NCBI GenBank assembly: GCA_944393165.1
Contig: CALXZF010000049.1
Coordinates: forward strand, 1-15,056
Source: an uncultured Clostridia bacterium
Lineage (GTDB): Bacteria; Bacillota_A; Clostridia; TANB77; CAG-508
DNA: 15,056 nt
Direction of reading: 5' to 3'
Below are positions 1-7,579 of the stretch, piece by piece. Each line of letters opens with the position of its first letter. The stretch's first letter is position 1. A model generated the notes under the pieces. It made no database searches. It was not told the origin of the DNA and worked only from the letters and a program-made list of their open reading frames with translations. The position numbers were made by a program, and so were the translations under genes.

Positions 1-84
1 AGGGATTTTATAAATTCTATTGAATGTTTTGCAAATTCGGGATTAAATCCCAATAAAATATTTGAAAAAGCTAGCAAGCTCTAA
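1..84 (+). CDS. possible C-terminal end of a gene entering from the left
   Basis: The plus-strand frame starting at base 1 is open for 27 codons and stops with TAA at 82-84. The residues (…ECFANSGLNPNKIFEKASKL) have ordinary protein composition, and the stop lies in the loop of a hairpin at 74-105, as at a gene end. The family cannot be recognised from so little sequence. If real, the gene is convergent with the surface-protein gene to its right. A chance open frame of this length in AT-rich DNA cannot be excluded. Confidence 0.35.
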   Translation, partial: RDFINSIECFANSGLNPNKIFEKASKL

Positions 85-105
85 CTTTTAAAAAGCAGAG
101 CTTGC
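74..105. terminator. hairpin, likely terminator between convergent transcripts
   Basis: A perfect 9-bp stem is formed by GCAAGCTCT (74-82) and AGAGCTTGC (97-105) with a 14-nt loop. Read on the minus strand it is followed by TAGCTTTTTC, a modest U-tract, so it could end the sortase/surface-protein transcript about 120 nt after its stop codon. On the plus strand no U-tract follows directly. Confidence 0.5.
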
Positions 106-227
106 CAATTCCAAACCATTTTTATTGCCAAAATAAATTTTTATATAACTTAGCTTTTGTTTAAATTTTGTATTTTTTTAATACAATTAAGGAGTTAGTT
201 TATGCATTTCAAAATCATTCTTTAGTT

Positions 228-1499
228 CTAAAATCCTGTTCTTGGCAAAAATATTTCTTTTTTGCCTGTAACAGTTTTATCATTATCTTCAACTTGTTTT
301 TCTTCATTCTCTGGTTCTTCATAATTGTTGATGTTAACTGTATATTTTTGATTTAGTTCTACATCAATTTCAATTAATTCATCGTACATTGTGTATCCCT
401 CTGGTGATTTTATCTCTTGTATATAATATTTCCCTGGCATAATATTTTCTACTGTTGCAATTCCTTCTGCATTTGTTGTTACATCTGAGTAAACTATGTT
501 TTTGTTTTCATCTAATATATTAAATTTTGCACCTTTTAGAGATTCAGCTGTTTCTGCATCTTTTTTTACAATTTCTATTTTTGTAGTATTTTCCAAGTAT
601 TTTACTTTTAGCGTACTATTTTCAAATTCATAGTAACCAGCTGCTAAAGCATAACTTTGCTTACCGCTATCTCCAGAATCTCCATATAATATTGGCATTG
701 TTTTCATGTCCGCTGTGACTTCTATTTCAAATTCACCAGCTTTGTCCATTTCTGTTATTGGAATAAGTACTTTAAATTTTTCTCCTGTTTTAAAACTTGT
801 TTTTTCATTATTATTTTCATCTACAACTTTTACATTTTCAATTTCTACATTATTAAGTTTTACATCATATTTTGTACTATCAACATTTGTTGTTACATAA
901 AATGTTTTACTAGCATAATTTTTGTCTTTGTTATCCATTTCCCATTTTGTATCATCGGTTTTAACATCCACAACTGACACTGGTTTTGTAGCAGTCGAAC
1001 TTCTTGCTGCTTTTGATATTTTTTCGGCAGCAGCTACTACTCTATTTCCCTGTGCATCTCTTCCTTTGAAGTCATCCCAATCGTAGTTATACATTGCATC
1101 ATATACAGCCATTTTAGTTGCTGCAAAAGCTTCTATATCGCTATTACATCCCAACTGTTTTGCTGTTTTAAATGGATATCCATTTGTGACTGCTCTCCAT
1201 ATTTTGCTATTATTAACTACTTTGTCCACAGATACACTATATTCCTCGTCTTCTGTAACTCCTGGCAAATTCCTATTTAAACAATATGCCGGATATTCAA
1301 CTCCATCTTTTTTGTATACAACAAATTCTACGCCAACCAATATGTTTTGATATGTAAAACAAACAAGTTCACCTTTTGAATACAAATCCGCCTCATCTAT
1401 AATGTATGTAGCTGCTTTTGATTGTGGCTGAAGCATGCAAAATGTTGTTGCTAATGTAATTAATACTAAGAAAATGGCAATTATTTTACTTATTTTCAT
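228..1499 (-). CDS. secreted thioester-domain / Cna-B surface protein ending in LPRTGF
   Basis: A 423-residue exported protein, probably a sortase-linked adhesin or pilus-like component. Residues 1-29 form a signal peptide (KISK, then a hydrophobic core, then SKA-A). Residues ~45-170 resemble a thioester domain: C73 in the context YPAYCLNRNLPG matches the reactive cysteine, but where the family has TQxA this protein has T-K-M-A (128-131), so the thioester glutamine appears to be missing. Residues ~305-395 are a SpaA/Cna-B type fold, with K312/K313, E362 (YYIQEIKSPEGY) and N391/N392 as likely isopeptide residues. LPRTG (419-422 plus G) is followed only by F and a stop. There is no hydrophobic segment or basic tail, and no downstream frame restores one. 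The start is preceded by AGAAAGGATG and lies 20 nt after the sortase stop, so the two genes form an operon. Domain calls are by motif recognition. Confidence 0.85.
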   Translation of the reverse strand: MKISKIIAIFLVLITLATTFCMLQPQSKAATYIIDEADLYSKGELVCFTYQNILVGVEFVVYKKDGVEYPAYCLNRNLPGVTEDEEYSVSVDKVVNNSKIWRAVTNGYPFKTAKQLGCNSDIEAFAATKMAVYDAMYNYDWDDFKGRDAQGNRVVAAAEKISKAARSSTATKPVSVVDVKTDDTKWEMDNKDKNYASKTFYVTTNVDSTKYDVKLNNVEIENVKVVDENNNEKTSFKTGEKFKVLIPITEMDKAGEFEIEVTADMKTMPILYGDSGDSGKQSYALAAGYYEFENSTLKVKYLENTTKIEIVKKDAETAESLKGAKFNILDENKNIVYSDVTTNAEGIATVENIMPGKYYIQEIKSPEGYTMYDELIEIDVELNQKYTVNINNYEEPENEEKQVEDNDKTVTGKKEIFLPRTGF

Positions 1500-1519
1500 G
1501 TTTTCGCATCATCCTTTCT

Positions 1520-2215
1520 TTAAATAATCTCAACGGCCTGAACACATCTTCTATACTCGTACATGTTTTCAACACATGTAATCAATGTTATCCTATTATC
1601 TTCTGTATTTTGTATATAACTCCAATCTGTTTGATGAATTATTGTGCTTACAACAACTCGATATTCTCTTTTGCCTTTGTCTGTATAATAAATAATTTTA
1701 TCTCCTATTTCTAGGTTCTTTATATTTTCAAAGAAATTACAATTATATCCTCTATTATGTCCTGCAAGAGGTACATTTCCATTCCAGTTTGTACATCCTT
1801 CAAAATGGCCAACTGCTGTTGCAAGCACATTTTGATTAGTACCAGATTTTATTGGTGCTATTAATCCTATCTTTGGTATTTCTATTCTCCATTTAGAGTT
1901 CACATCTATTCCATTTATTGTTCCCTCGTTATTGTCATATGTTGCTTCATCGTCTATTCGTATATTTGCATTTTCATAAATATCTGCAACTTGCATTAAT
2001 TTCAAGAATACATCATTAACTTTTACAGCTTCATAATCGCCTCTGTTTGCATGAGTTTTATCGATTTTTATAAAAGATGAAGAAATATTTTGATTGTACT
2101 TTTCTTCTCCTGAATTTAAAATGCATGCATCTAGAATAATGAATAAAATTACACAAATAAACATAGTTACACAAATTGTTATTGTATTAATGCATCGTTT
2201 TGAATAATTTAGCAC
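1520..2215 (-). CDS. sortase, class D-like
   Basis: A 231-residue membrane-anchored transpeptidase that would cleave LPxTG-type signals and attach proteins to the wall or to each other. Residues 12-32 are an N-terminal membrane anchor. The sortase core covers ~108-231, with the catalytic triad H153 (LAGHNRG), C214 (TLITC) and R222 or R223 (YEYRRC). Length and TLxTC context fit class D better than class B, but the class is not certain. The start is GTG at 2215: the ATG two bases upstream runs straight into a stop, and AGGCAGGTG lies about 10 nt before the GTG. It is the first gene of the pair; the likely substrate (LPRTG protein) is directly downstream. Confidence 0.9.
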   Translation of the reverse strand: MLNYSKRCINTITICVTMFICVILFIILDACILNSGEEKYNQNISSSFIKIDKTHANRGDYEAVKVNDVFLKLMQVADIYENANIRIDDEATYDNNEGTINGIDVNSKWRIEIPKIGLIAPIKSGTNQNVLATAVGHFEGCTNWNGNVPLAGHNRGYNCNFFENIKNLEIGDKIIYYTDKGKREYRVVVSTIIHQTDWSYIQNTEDNRITLITCVENMYEYRRCVQAVEII

Positions 2216-2605
2216 ATAAAATACACCTGCCTTTGTAATTATCTAATAACTTTTTATTGGATTTCCTAAGATTTCTAAAAATATTGAATAAAAGATAAAA
2301 GATAAATTTGATTAAATTTGTTGATTAAAACATTTTTCTTAGATATTTTTTGATTTTTTGAAACAAAAATCTTTGATAAAAATTGCAATTTTTAATTCAT
2401 GTATATCTTACTACATTTTACAATATTTGTAAAGCACTTTTCATCGACACAATTCGACAAAAAGTGCTTTTTGTTTGTTTAATAACTATTACATTTATCT
2501 AATTTTATAATTTCTTTTGTTTTATTGTTTCCATATTTACCACACTTTTTATTTTTTCTTTCTTTAATTTACTCTAACTGTTTACTATTTTTATGCTTTT
2601 ACTTT
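2216..2605. other. 390-bp non-coding stretch upstream of the sortase
   Basis: No convincing gene is seen on either strand. The part next to the sortase must contain its promoter, but I could not identify a clear -10/-35 pair (GATAAT around 2236-2241 on the minus strand is only a weak candidate). It holds a 16-bp palindrome AAAAATTGCAATTTTT at 2378-2393 and a strong hairpin at 2431-2470, described separately. Confidence 0.6.
2431..2475 (+). terminator. strong plus-strand intrinsic terminator without an obvious gene
   Basis: AAAGCACTTTT (2431-2441) pairs perfectly with AAAAGTGCTTT (2460-2470). The loop contains a further TCGA/TCGA pairing. On the plus strand it runs into TTTTTGTTTGTTT, a good U-tract. 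On the minus strand it is followed by ACAAATATTG, so it is poor as a terminator for the genes on that strand. No plus-strand gene is visible upstream of it. Confidence 0.6.
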
Positions 2606-3028
2606 TTACAGTTTTTCAATTTCTTCTTTGCTTAGCTCTGTTATCTCCATTATTAAATTGATGTCTAATCCTCTTTCTTTCATTTTTCTCGCTACCTGTA
2701 TGTTATTTTCCTTATGTCCACGCTTAATTCCGCGCTTAATTCCTTCCTCTAGTCCATTACTATATCCTGTATATTCTGCTTCTCTCTCATCCATTAGTGC
2801 TTTTTGTCTTAGTTCTGTTATTCTTCTTACTTTTTCATCTTGACTCATTTTGTCTAACTTCTCTCTTGCCTCTTTCATGCTCTCATTCTTCTTCATATAT
2901 TTTTGCACCTCTTCACTATTTGGATTTTCCAAAAATGCAAGCCATTCTATTAATTTGTCTCCTTTTCCCTGTTCTTTTTTATACATCTTTGGTATCTCTA
3001 TTATATTAAACTCTAAATCCTCTGTCAA
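2606..3028 (-). pseudogene. C-terminal remnant of an Rpn / PD-(D/E)XK nuclease-family transposase
   Basis: The 140 residues match the C-terminal half of Rpn-type recombination-promoting nucleases/putative transposases (DUF4351/PF12784-like group): an LEFNIIEIPK strand, WLAFLENPNSEEV, a charged DEKVRRITELRQKALMDEREA helix, G-K-R repeats near 92-105, and a terminal LDINLIMEITELSKEEIEKL. The family normally has about 290-300 residues with the nuclease domain at the N-terminus; that domain is absent here. The frame is open back to a TAA inside the last codons of the histidine kinase gene, and family-like residues (LKII) start right there, so the break point lies at the kinase 3' end. The only start is TTG at 3028, 8 nt past the kinase stop with AGAAGG upstream. 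It might still be translated by coupling, but I regard it as a decayed fragment. Confidence 0.7.
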
Positions 3029-3036
3029 TATTATTT

Positions 3037-4542
3037 TTAGCCTTCTATCTTACTTGTATCTAACTCAAAATAAAACTCTACTCCGTTTTCTTTATTTGTT
3101 ACGCCATAATCATTCTTGTAATTATTCATTATTGCTTTTACTAGAGCTAGACCTATTCCAGTGCCTCCGTCTGTTCTATTTCTTGAGCTATCTTCCTTGT
3201 AAAATCTTCCCCAGATTTTATCAAGATGTTCTTCTGCAATATTATTTCCCGTGTTAAATACTGACACTCTTATCTTTCCATTTTCATCTTTTTCTTTTAT
3301 TGTTATAGTAATTTTCTTTTCGCCTTTTACATCAATGCAATGTTTTATTGCATTTGTAAAATAGTTTGTAACTACTTGCTCAATATAAAATTCATCTCCC
3401 CATACCATAACTTGTTTGCTGGAGTCTAGTTCGATATTTATTTGTTTTTCGTTTATCATTACATTGCATTTTCGTATAACTTCATTTATTAATTCAACTA
3501 TATTAAAGTTGGCATTGTTAAATTCTCTTTTTCCATATTCTAGTTTCATAAGTTCTAGCAATTGTTTTACAAGTGTATCCATTTTATTTGATTCATCTAA
3601 AATTACTTCTGCATAGAATTTTCTAGATTCATCATCTGTATTTACATTTTCTATTAAACCTTCTGCATAGCCTTGTATTAAAGCTATTGGGGTTTTTAAC
3701 TCATGTGATACATCTGAAATAAATTGTTTTCTCATTTCGTCTATTTTAGATTTTTCCTCTATATCTTTTTCCAATTCTGAGTTGTTTTCTCTTAATTGTT
3801 TAATGGTTGCTTCAAGCTTATCTGACATTGTATTAATATTTTTTCCAAGCTCATTTATTTCATCGTCTGTGTCTGCTATTCTATATTTTTGGCTAAAGTC
3901 TAGTCTTGCCATTTTGTTTGTTATACTATTTAATTGCACTATTGGTGCAGTAAATTTTTTAGATATATATGATGCTATAAATGAAGATATTAAAAGTATT
4001 ATTATTCCTATAATAATTAAAGCTTGGTTTGAAATCTGTACACTTTCTTCTATTGGCACAGCAGGTATACTTATATATAAATTATAGCCATTATCTAAGT
4101 TTCCAGAAAGTAAAATATAACTAATATTATTATATTGGTCATTTATTCTAGATATTTTTATGTTAGAATCCGAATAAATAACATTTTTTTCATTTATGTT
4201 TTCTCGTGCATTGGTTATCATATCTATTGTAGTATATAGGTCTTTATCTGTACTAAAAACAATAACATTTTCATTTGTTTCTATAAATATATCAAAATTG
4301 TTGTTAAATGCTATTCTTCTTAATTCTTCTTGCAAGTTTTCATCATTTCCGTTCATGTTATAGTAATTATTGATTTTGTCATATACTCCTCTAACAGTTT
4401 TGGTTTTGGAATACAAGTAAAATGATTCTAAAACTGCACTATTTATAATAACCAAGCAAATTACAATTACAGCTATTATTATGCACATGCTAAAAAATAG
4501 CTTAAATCGTACAGATTTAAAATTGTTCTTTAATTTCTCCAT
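3037..4542 (-). CDS. sensor histidine kinase (two-component system)
   Basis: A 501-residue membrane kinase that would sense an envelope signal and phosphorylate the regulator encoded just upstream. Segments in order: membrane helix ~16-38; extracytoplasmic sensor ~39-172; second membrane helix ~173-192; HAMP ~193-245 (AP…L..I…MA.LDF); a coiled linker ~245-270; HisKA with phospho-acceptor H280 in FISDVSHELKTPIALIQGYA; HATPase with N-box N397 (NYFTNAIKH), G1-type FNTGNN (429-434) and G2 GGTGIGLAL (459-467). The NTG form of the G1 box is common in VanS-like kinases. It lies 36 nt after the regulator gene in the same operon. Full length, no defects seen. Confidence 0.95.
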   Translation of the reverse strand: MEKLKNNFKSVRFKLFFSMCIIIAVIVICLVIINSAVLESFYLYSKTKTVRGVYDKINNYYNMNGNDENLQEELRRIAFNNNFDIFIETNENVIVFSTDKDLYTTIDMITNARENINEKNVIYSDSNIKISRINDQYNNISYILLSGNLDNGYNLYISIPAVPIEESVQISNQALIIIGIIILLISSFIASYISKKFTAPIVQLNSITNKMARLDFSQKYRIADTDDEINELGKNINTMSDKLEATIKQLRENNSELEKDIEEKSKIDEMRKQFISDVSHELKTPIALIQGYAEGLIENVNTDDESRKFYAEVILDESNKMDTLVKQLLELMKLEYGKREFNNANFNIVELINEVIRKCNVMINEKQINIELDSSKQVMVWGDEFYIEQVVTNYFTNAIKHCIDVKGEKKITITIKEKDENGKIRVSVFNTGNNIAEEHLDKIWGRFYKEDSSRNRTDGGTGIGLALVKAIMNNYKNDYGVTNKENGVEFYFELDTSKIEG

Positions 4543-4578
4543 TTAAATATTTCCTTTCTTGAAGCACCTTCTGGCCTT

Positions 4579-5256
4579 TTATTTAATTTCAAATTTATAT
4601 CCAATTCCTCTAATAGTTTGTATATATTTTCCTTTCTTTCCTAGTTTGTGTCTTATTTTTTTTATGTGGCTATCAATAGTTCTAGAGTCTCCATAATAGT
4701 CATAGTTCCATACATTGTTTAAAATTTTATCTCTAGATAACGCTATATTCGCATTGTCTACCAAGTATTTTAGAAGTTCATATTCTCTTAAACTCATCTC
4801 TATTTGTTTTCCGTCAACAGTTACAGTTCTTCCTTCTGGGTCTATTACAATTCCTCCATAGTCTTTTACTTTGTTTACTTCTGGACTTGTTCTTTTTAAT
4901 ATTGCTTCAACTCTTGCCACCAATATTTTGGGACTAAATGGTTTTGAAATATATTCATCTACACCTAATTCAAAGCCAAATAATTCATCTTGTTCCTCAC
5001 CCCTTGCTGTAAGCATGATAATTGGAACTTTTGATGTTTGGCGAATTTGGCGAAGTACTGACCAACCGTCTAATTTTGGCATCATTACATCAAGCAAAAT
5101 TAAGTTTATTTTATTTTGATTTTCTTCAAAAACTTGTAGGGCTTCTTCTCCGTCTCCTGCTTCTAATATTCCATATCCTTTTTGCATTAGAAAATCTTTT
5201 ATTAATTTTCTCATTCTTGATTCGTCATCTACTATTAGAACTGTTATATCTCCCAT
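4579..5256 (-). CDS. OmpR/VanR-family response regulator
   Basis: A 225-residue DNA-binding regulator, partner of the kinase downstream. The receiver domain (1-120) has acidic D10/D11, phospho-acceptor D56 (LLDVMMPKLDG), T83 and K105 (SKPF). The winged-helix effector domain (~128-225) ends in SRTIDSHIKKIRHKLG and TIRGIGYKF, typical of the OmpR class. I choose the ATG at 5256 and not an in-frame TTG three codons upstream, because AAAGGA lies 9 nt before the ATG and would touch the TTG. An extended -10 (TGCTATAAT) sits about 40 nt upstream. Its targets are not visible here; the sortase genes are the nearest candidates. Confidence 0.95.
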   Translation of the reverse strand: MGDITVLIVDDESRMRKLIKDFLMQKGYGILEAGDGEEALQVFEENQNKINLILLDVMMPKLDGWSVLRQIRQTSKVPIIMLTARGEEQDELFGFELGVDEYISKPFSPKILVARVEAILKRTSPEVNKVKDYGGIVIDPEGRTVTVDGKQIEMSLREYELLKYLVDNANIALSRDKILNNVWNYDYYGDSRTIDSHIKKIRHKLGKKGKYIQTIRGIGYKFEIK

Positions 5257-5294
5257 TAGATTCAATCCTTTCGTTTTATAAATATTTCTGTTAT

Positions 5295-5303
5295 ATTATA
5301 GCA
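5295..5303 (-). promoter_or_regulatory. extended -10 promoter of the two-component operon
   Basis: On the minus strand the sequence reads TGCTATAAT, a perfect -10 with the TGn extension. No good -35 is present at 16-18 nt, as is usual for extended -10 promoters. Predicted transcription start is near 5288, giving a leader of about 30 nt to the ATG at 5256. Confidence 0.5.
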
Positions 5304-5390
5304 CCTCATTGTGTCCATTTTATGAATTTTAAAAGTTCTATTATTTGAATTAAATGCTTTAGTTATAATTTACAGGTGATATTAATATGT

Positions 5391-5538
5391 AAATCAGTGT
5401 ATATTTTTTATTTCTGTTTGAGTGCTAAAGGTGGGGACCGACAAGTCTACAAACTGTTATGCGAAAAGAATTTGAGCATTTACGGTTTGTACGCTGCCAA
5501 AGGTTCGAAAACAGAAAATACAAAATATACACTGATTT
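5391..5538. repeat. ~148-bp inverted-repeat element with a structured, GC-richer core
   Basis: The arms are 5391-5419 and 5509-5538. Their outer 15 bp (AAATCAGTGTATATT against 5524-5538) and inner 9 bp (TTTCTGTTT against AAACAGAAA) are perfect, with a mismatch and a bulge between. Inside, TACAAACTGTTATGC (5448-5462) pairs with 5476-5491 as a second long stem with a 13-nt loop. GGACC (5435-5439) can pair with GGTTC (5502-5506). The core (GGTGGGGACCGAC) is clearly richer in GC than the flanks. It lies between the 3' end of the mscS-type gene and the regulator promoter. It could be a MITE-like insertion or a structured RNA; no target duplication was found. I do not recognise a known family. Confidence 0.6.
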
Positions 5539-5623
5539 TTCGAAGTGTTCTAGATAAGAATATATGAAATCTAGATTTTTTCAATTTATTAATTATTGTT
5601 CCAAACTTATATTGAATGTTCGT

Positions 5624-6724
5624 TTATTCATCCTTAGGCTCTTCAATTTTTTCTTCATCATCAACTCTATGTACATATACATTTTGGCCAGGATATGCCA
5701 TTTTAATATTTTCTGATTCAAGCACTTTTAATATGTCTTCATTTACTTTTTCTCTAAATGCTAAATAGCTACTGTAATCGACTAAATTTGTATACATGTA
5801 TATTATAATGTTCATTGAATCTAAACCTATGGTATCAAATCGAACTTGTATTGTATCTTTTTCAACATCTTCATTATTGATTAAAACAAATCTTATTTTA
5901 TCTGTTATTTTTTGTATTTGGTCAACATTTGTTTCTAATGGAAGTTTTACATTAAGTAAATATCTTCTTTGTTTCATTCTTGACCAGTTTATAACATTAT
6001 TTGTTGTAAATACTGAATTTTGAATTGTTACAATTGTATTATCTGATGTTTGTATTTTTGTACATCTAAATGATGTTTCTACAACTGTTCCTTGATCTGT
6101 TCCAACCTCAATCCAATCGCCAACAAGAAATGGTTTATCTGCCATAAGTGAAAAACCAGATATTAGGTTTTTCACAAAGTCTTGTGCTGCTAATGCCACT
6201 ACAGCACTTCCTACTCCAAGACCTGCTATTAAGCTACTTGGATTAATATCAAAAACAGTAAGTATTAAAAGTCCTGCTCCAATATATATTACATATTTAA
6301 GGATTTTGCTTGTAAAATTAGCTACAGTTTTATTTCCGTCAGGAGCATCATCATTTCTCATTCTTTTGATAATACCAGTTTTAGGGTCAACAAGATTCAC
6401 CAAACCTTTTGCAGCTATACATATAACAGTAATTTGGAATATTTTTTTACATATCATCATAGCATTTTCAGGAAGTTTTATAACAAGTATTCCCAAATAT
6501 ATTCCCACTACAATAAATAAAGCTTTTAAAGGTTTATAAAATGGATTATTTTTAATTACTAATTTATCTTTTTCTCTAAACTTAAACATCTTAATAATTA
6601 AATATGACAAAGGTGCACTTAATATGAGAAAAATTAAAATAATTATTAGTGCAATTACATAATCAATTATTTGTGCTTCAGTAATTCCTCTAAAAAAATT
6701 TATAATATTATTAATTAGATCCAT
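5624..6724 (-). CDS. MscS-family mechanosensitive channel
   Basis: A 366-residue membrane channel that would open under membrane tension and release solutes during osmotic downshock. Predicted membrane helices: ~21-45, 66-83, 92-111 and 141-159, then the pore-lining helix ~164-190 with the glycine/alanine pattern IAGLGVGSAVVALAAQD. The MscS beta-domain signature follows (FSLMADKPFLVGDWIEVG, 191-208; TSFRCTKIQTSDNTIVTIQNSVF, 217-239), then a cytoplasmic alpha/beta domain and an acidic tail. Five helices make it larger than E. coli MscS and closer to the YnaI-like layout. The start is fixed by AGGAGG seven nt upstream. It lies 9 bp after trmB and is surely co-transcribed. Confidence 0.93.
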   Translation of the reverse strand: MDLINNIINFFRGITEAQIIDYVIALIIILIFLILSAPLSYLIIKMFKFREKDKLVIKNNPFYKPLKALFIVVGIYLGILVIKLPENAMMICKKIFQITVICIAAKGLVNLVDPKTGIIKRMRNDDAPDGNKTVANFTSKILKYVIYIGAGLLILTVFDINPSSLIAGLGVGSAVVALAAQDFVKNLISGFSLMADKPFLVGDWIEVGTDQGTVVETSFRCTKIQTSDNTIVTIQNSVFTTNNVINWSRMKQRRYLLNVKLPLETNVDQIQKITDKIRFVLINNEDVEKDTIQVRFDTIGLDSMNIIIYMYTNLVDYSSYLAFREKVNEDILKVLESENIKMAYPGQNVYVHRVDDEEKIEEPKDE

Positions 6725-6733
6725 TAATTCCTC

Positions 6734-7399
6734 CTATTGTTTATTAAAACTTGCAATTAAAGCTTTAATATGAATTCCTTGTTCTTTAAACATTTTTTCG
6801 TGTTCTGTTTCAATATTCTCCCAGAAATCTGTTTCGTTTTCTAAATCATATGTGCATTTTTCTATATTAAAACCAGATTCTTCAAAATATTTTATACTAT
6901 CATTAAACAAATTGTCATCATCTGTTTTAAAATAAATTTTTGCATCTTCTGCCAAAAACTCTTTGTATTTTTCTAATTGCCTTGTGTGAGTTAATCTCTT
7001 CTTTCTGTGTTTTCCCCTTGGCCATGGATTACAGAAATTTATATAAATTCTTTGTATATTATCCTCTTTAGACAATATATTATTTATTCTTTCTATGTCG
7101 TATCTTGTGATATATATATTATCTATTTCTCGATTTGCCATATGATATTCTTCTTCTATTTTTCTTTTAGCTAGTCCTAACATTGCATCCACCAAATCTA
7201 TTGCAATGTAATTTATATCTGGATTATACACAGCAAGCTGAGAAATAAATCCTCCTTTTCCACATCCTAGTTCCAAATGAATTGGATTATTATTACCAAA
7301 TAATTCTTTCCATTTTCCTTTATATTCTTCTGGATTATCTATGTAAAACTTACTTGCTTCTAATTCCGGCCTTGCCCACGGTTTAAATCTTATTCTCAT
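6734..7399 (-). CDS. trmB: tRNA (guanine-N7)-methyltransferase TrmB
   Basis: A 221-residue SAM-dependent enzyme forming m7G46 in the variable loop of tRNAs. Residues 43-50 (ELGCGKGG) are the SAM-binding glycine motif and D68 the ribose-binding acid of motif II. NFCNPWPRGKHRKKRLTH (121-138) is the TrmB hallmark (PWP…H.KRR), and KTDDD (158-162) is the conserved catalytic/tRNA-binding stretch. Length is normal. The ATG is preceded by GGGAGGAAAG, slightly far (about 15 nt from GGAGG). A strong promoter lies directly upstream. It is the first gene of a two-gene transcript with the mechanosensitive channel; the pairing has no obvious functional logic. Confidence 0.96.
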   Translation of the reverse strand: MRIRFKPWARPELEASKFYIDNPEEYKGKWKELFGNNNPIHLELGCGKGGFISQLAVYNPDINYIAIDLVDAMLGLAKRKIEEEYHMANREIDNIYITRYDIERINNILSKEDNIQRIYINFCNPWPRGKHRKKRLTHTRQLEKYKEFLAEDAKIYFKTDDDNLFNDSIKYFEESGFNIEKCTYDLENETDFWENIETEHEKMFKEQGIHIKALIASFNKQ

Positions 7400-7435
7400 T
7401 TTATGTTGTTCTTTCCTCCCTTTTTCGACAATTGT

Positions 7436-7464
7436 ATTATATCATGATATTTGCCTTGAGACAA
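7436..7464 (-). promoter_or_regulatory. promoter of trmB and the channel gene
   Basis: On the minus strand TTGTCT (7459-7464) is followed after exactly 17 nt by TATAAT (7436-7441), which also carries the TGA extension (TGATATAAT, 7436-7444). This is the best promoter match in the window. Confidence 0.8.
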
Positions 7465-7503
7465 GGGCAAGTTTAAATTAATAATTTCTTAAGTTTTTAT
7501 TCC

Positions 7504-7531
7504 TTGCTTATTAAGATTTTAATGCTAGAAT
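7504..7531 (+). promoter_or_regulatory. promoter of the ABC exporter operon
   Basis: TTGCTT (7504-7509) and TAGAAT (7526-7531) are 16 nt apart, and TGC precedes the -10 (extended form). The predicted start near 7538 gives a leader of about 40 nt to the ATG at 7580. Confidence 0.55.
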
Positions 7532-7579
7532 ACTTTGTAGCAAATAAATTATTCTATGAAAGGAAGGGATGTATTAAGT

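Larger units (their letters stand above)
5257..5623. other. 367-bp intergenic stretch
   Basis: Contains the regulator promoter (5295-5303), a possible plus-strand -10 TATAAT at 5364-5369 just ahead of the inverted-repeat element, the element itself (5391-5538), and a short palindrome AAATCTAGATTT (5567-5578) between the element and the mscS-type gene. No clear terminator with a minus-strand U-tract was found for the trmB/mscS transcript, and no gene was found. Confidence 0.5.

Noticed and set aside
168..356. Plus-strand 62-codon frame opposite the surface-protein end
   Set aside because: It is Phe/Ile-rich, overlaps a well-supported gene on the other strand and has no convincing binding site.
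228..1520. Fusion or frameshift joining the sortase and the surface protein
   Set aside because: The genes have separate stops and starts, a 20-nt gap and a good ribosome binding site for the second.
2628..3257. Several overlapping plus-strand open frames opposite the Rpn remnant and the kinase end
   Set aside because: They are hydrophobic, Ser/Leu/Phe-rich shadows of the minus-strand genes and lack family features.
5257..5265. TTG start three codons upstream for the response regulator
   Set aside because: The AAAGGA site would touch the TTG; its spacing fits the ATG at 5256.
5376..5567. 63-codon plus-strand open frame in the inverted-repeat element
   Set aside because: It spans both arms of the inverted repeat, has no ribosome binding site and unusual composition; the openness is a by-product of the repeat.
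7556..7579. Longer start for the ABC ATPase at 7556
   Set aside because: No ribosome binding site precedes it, while AAAGGAAGGG lies correctly before the ATG at 7580.
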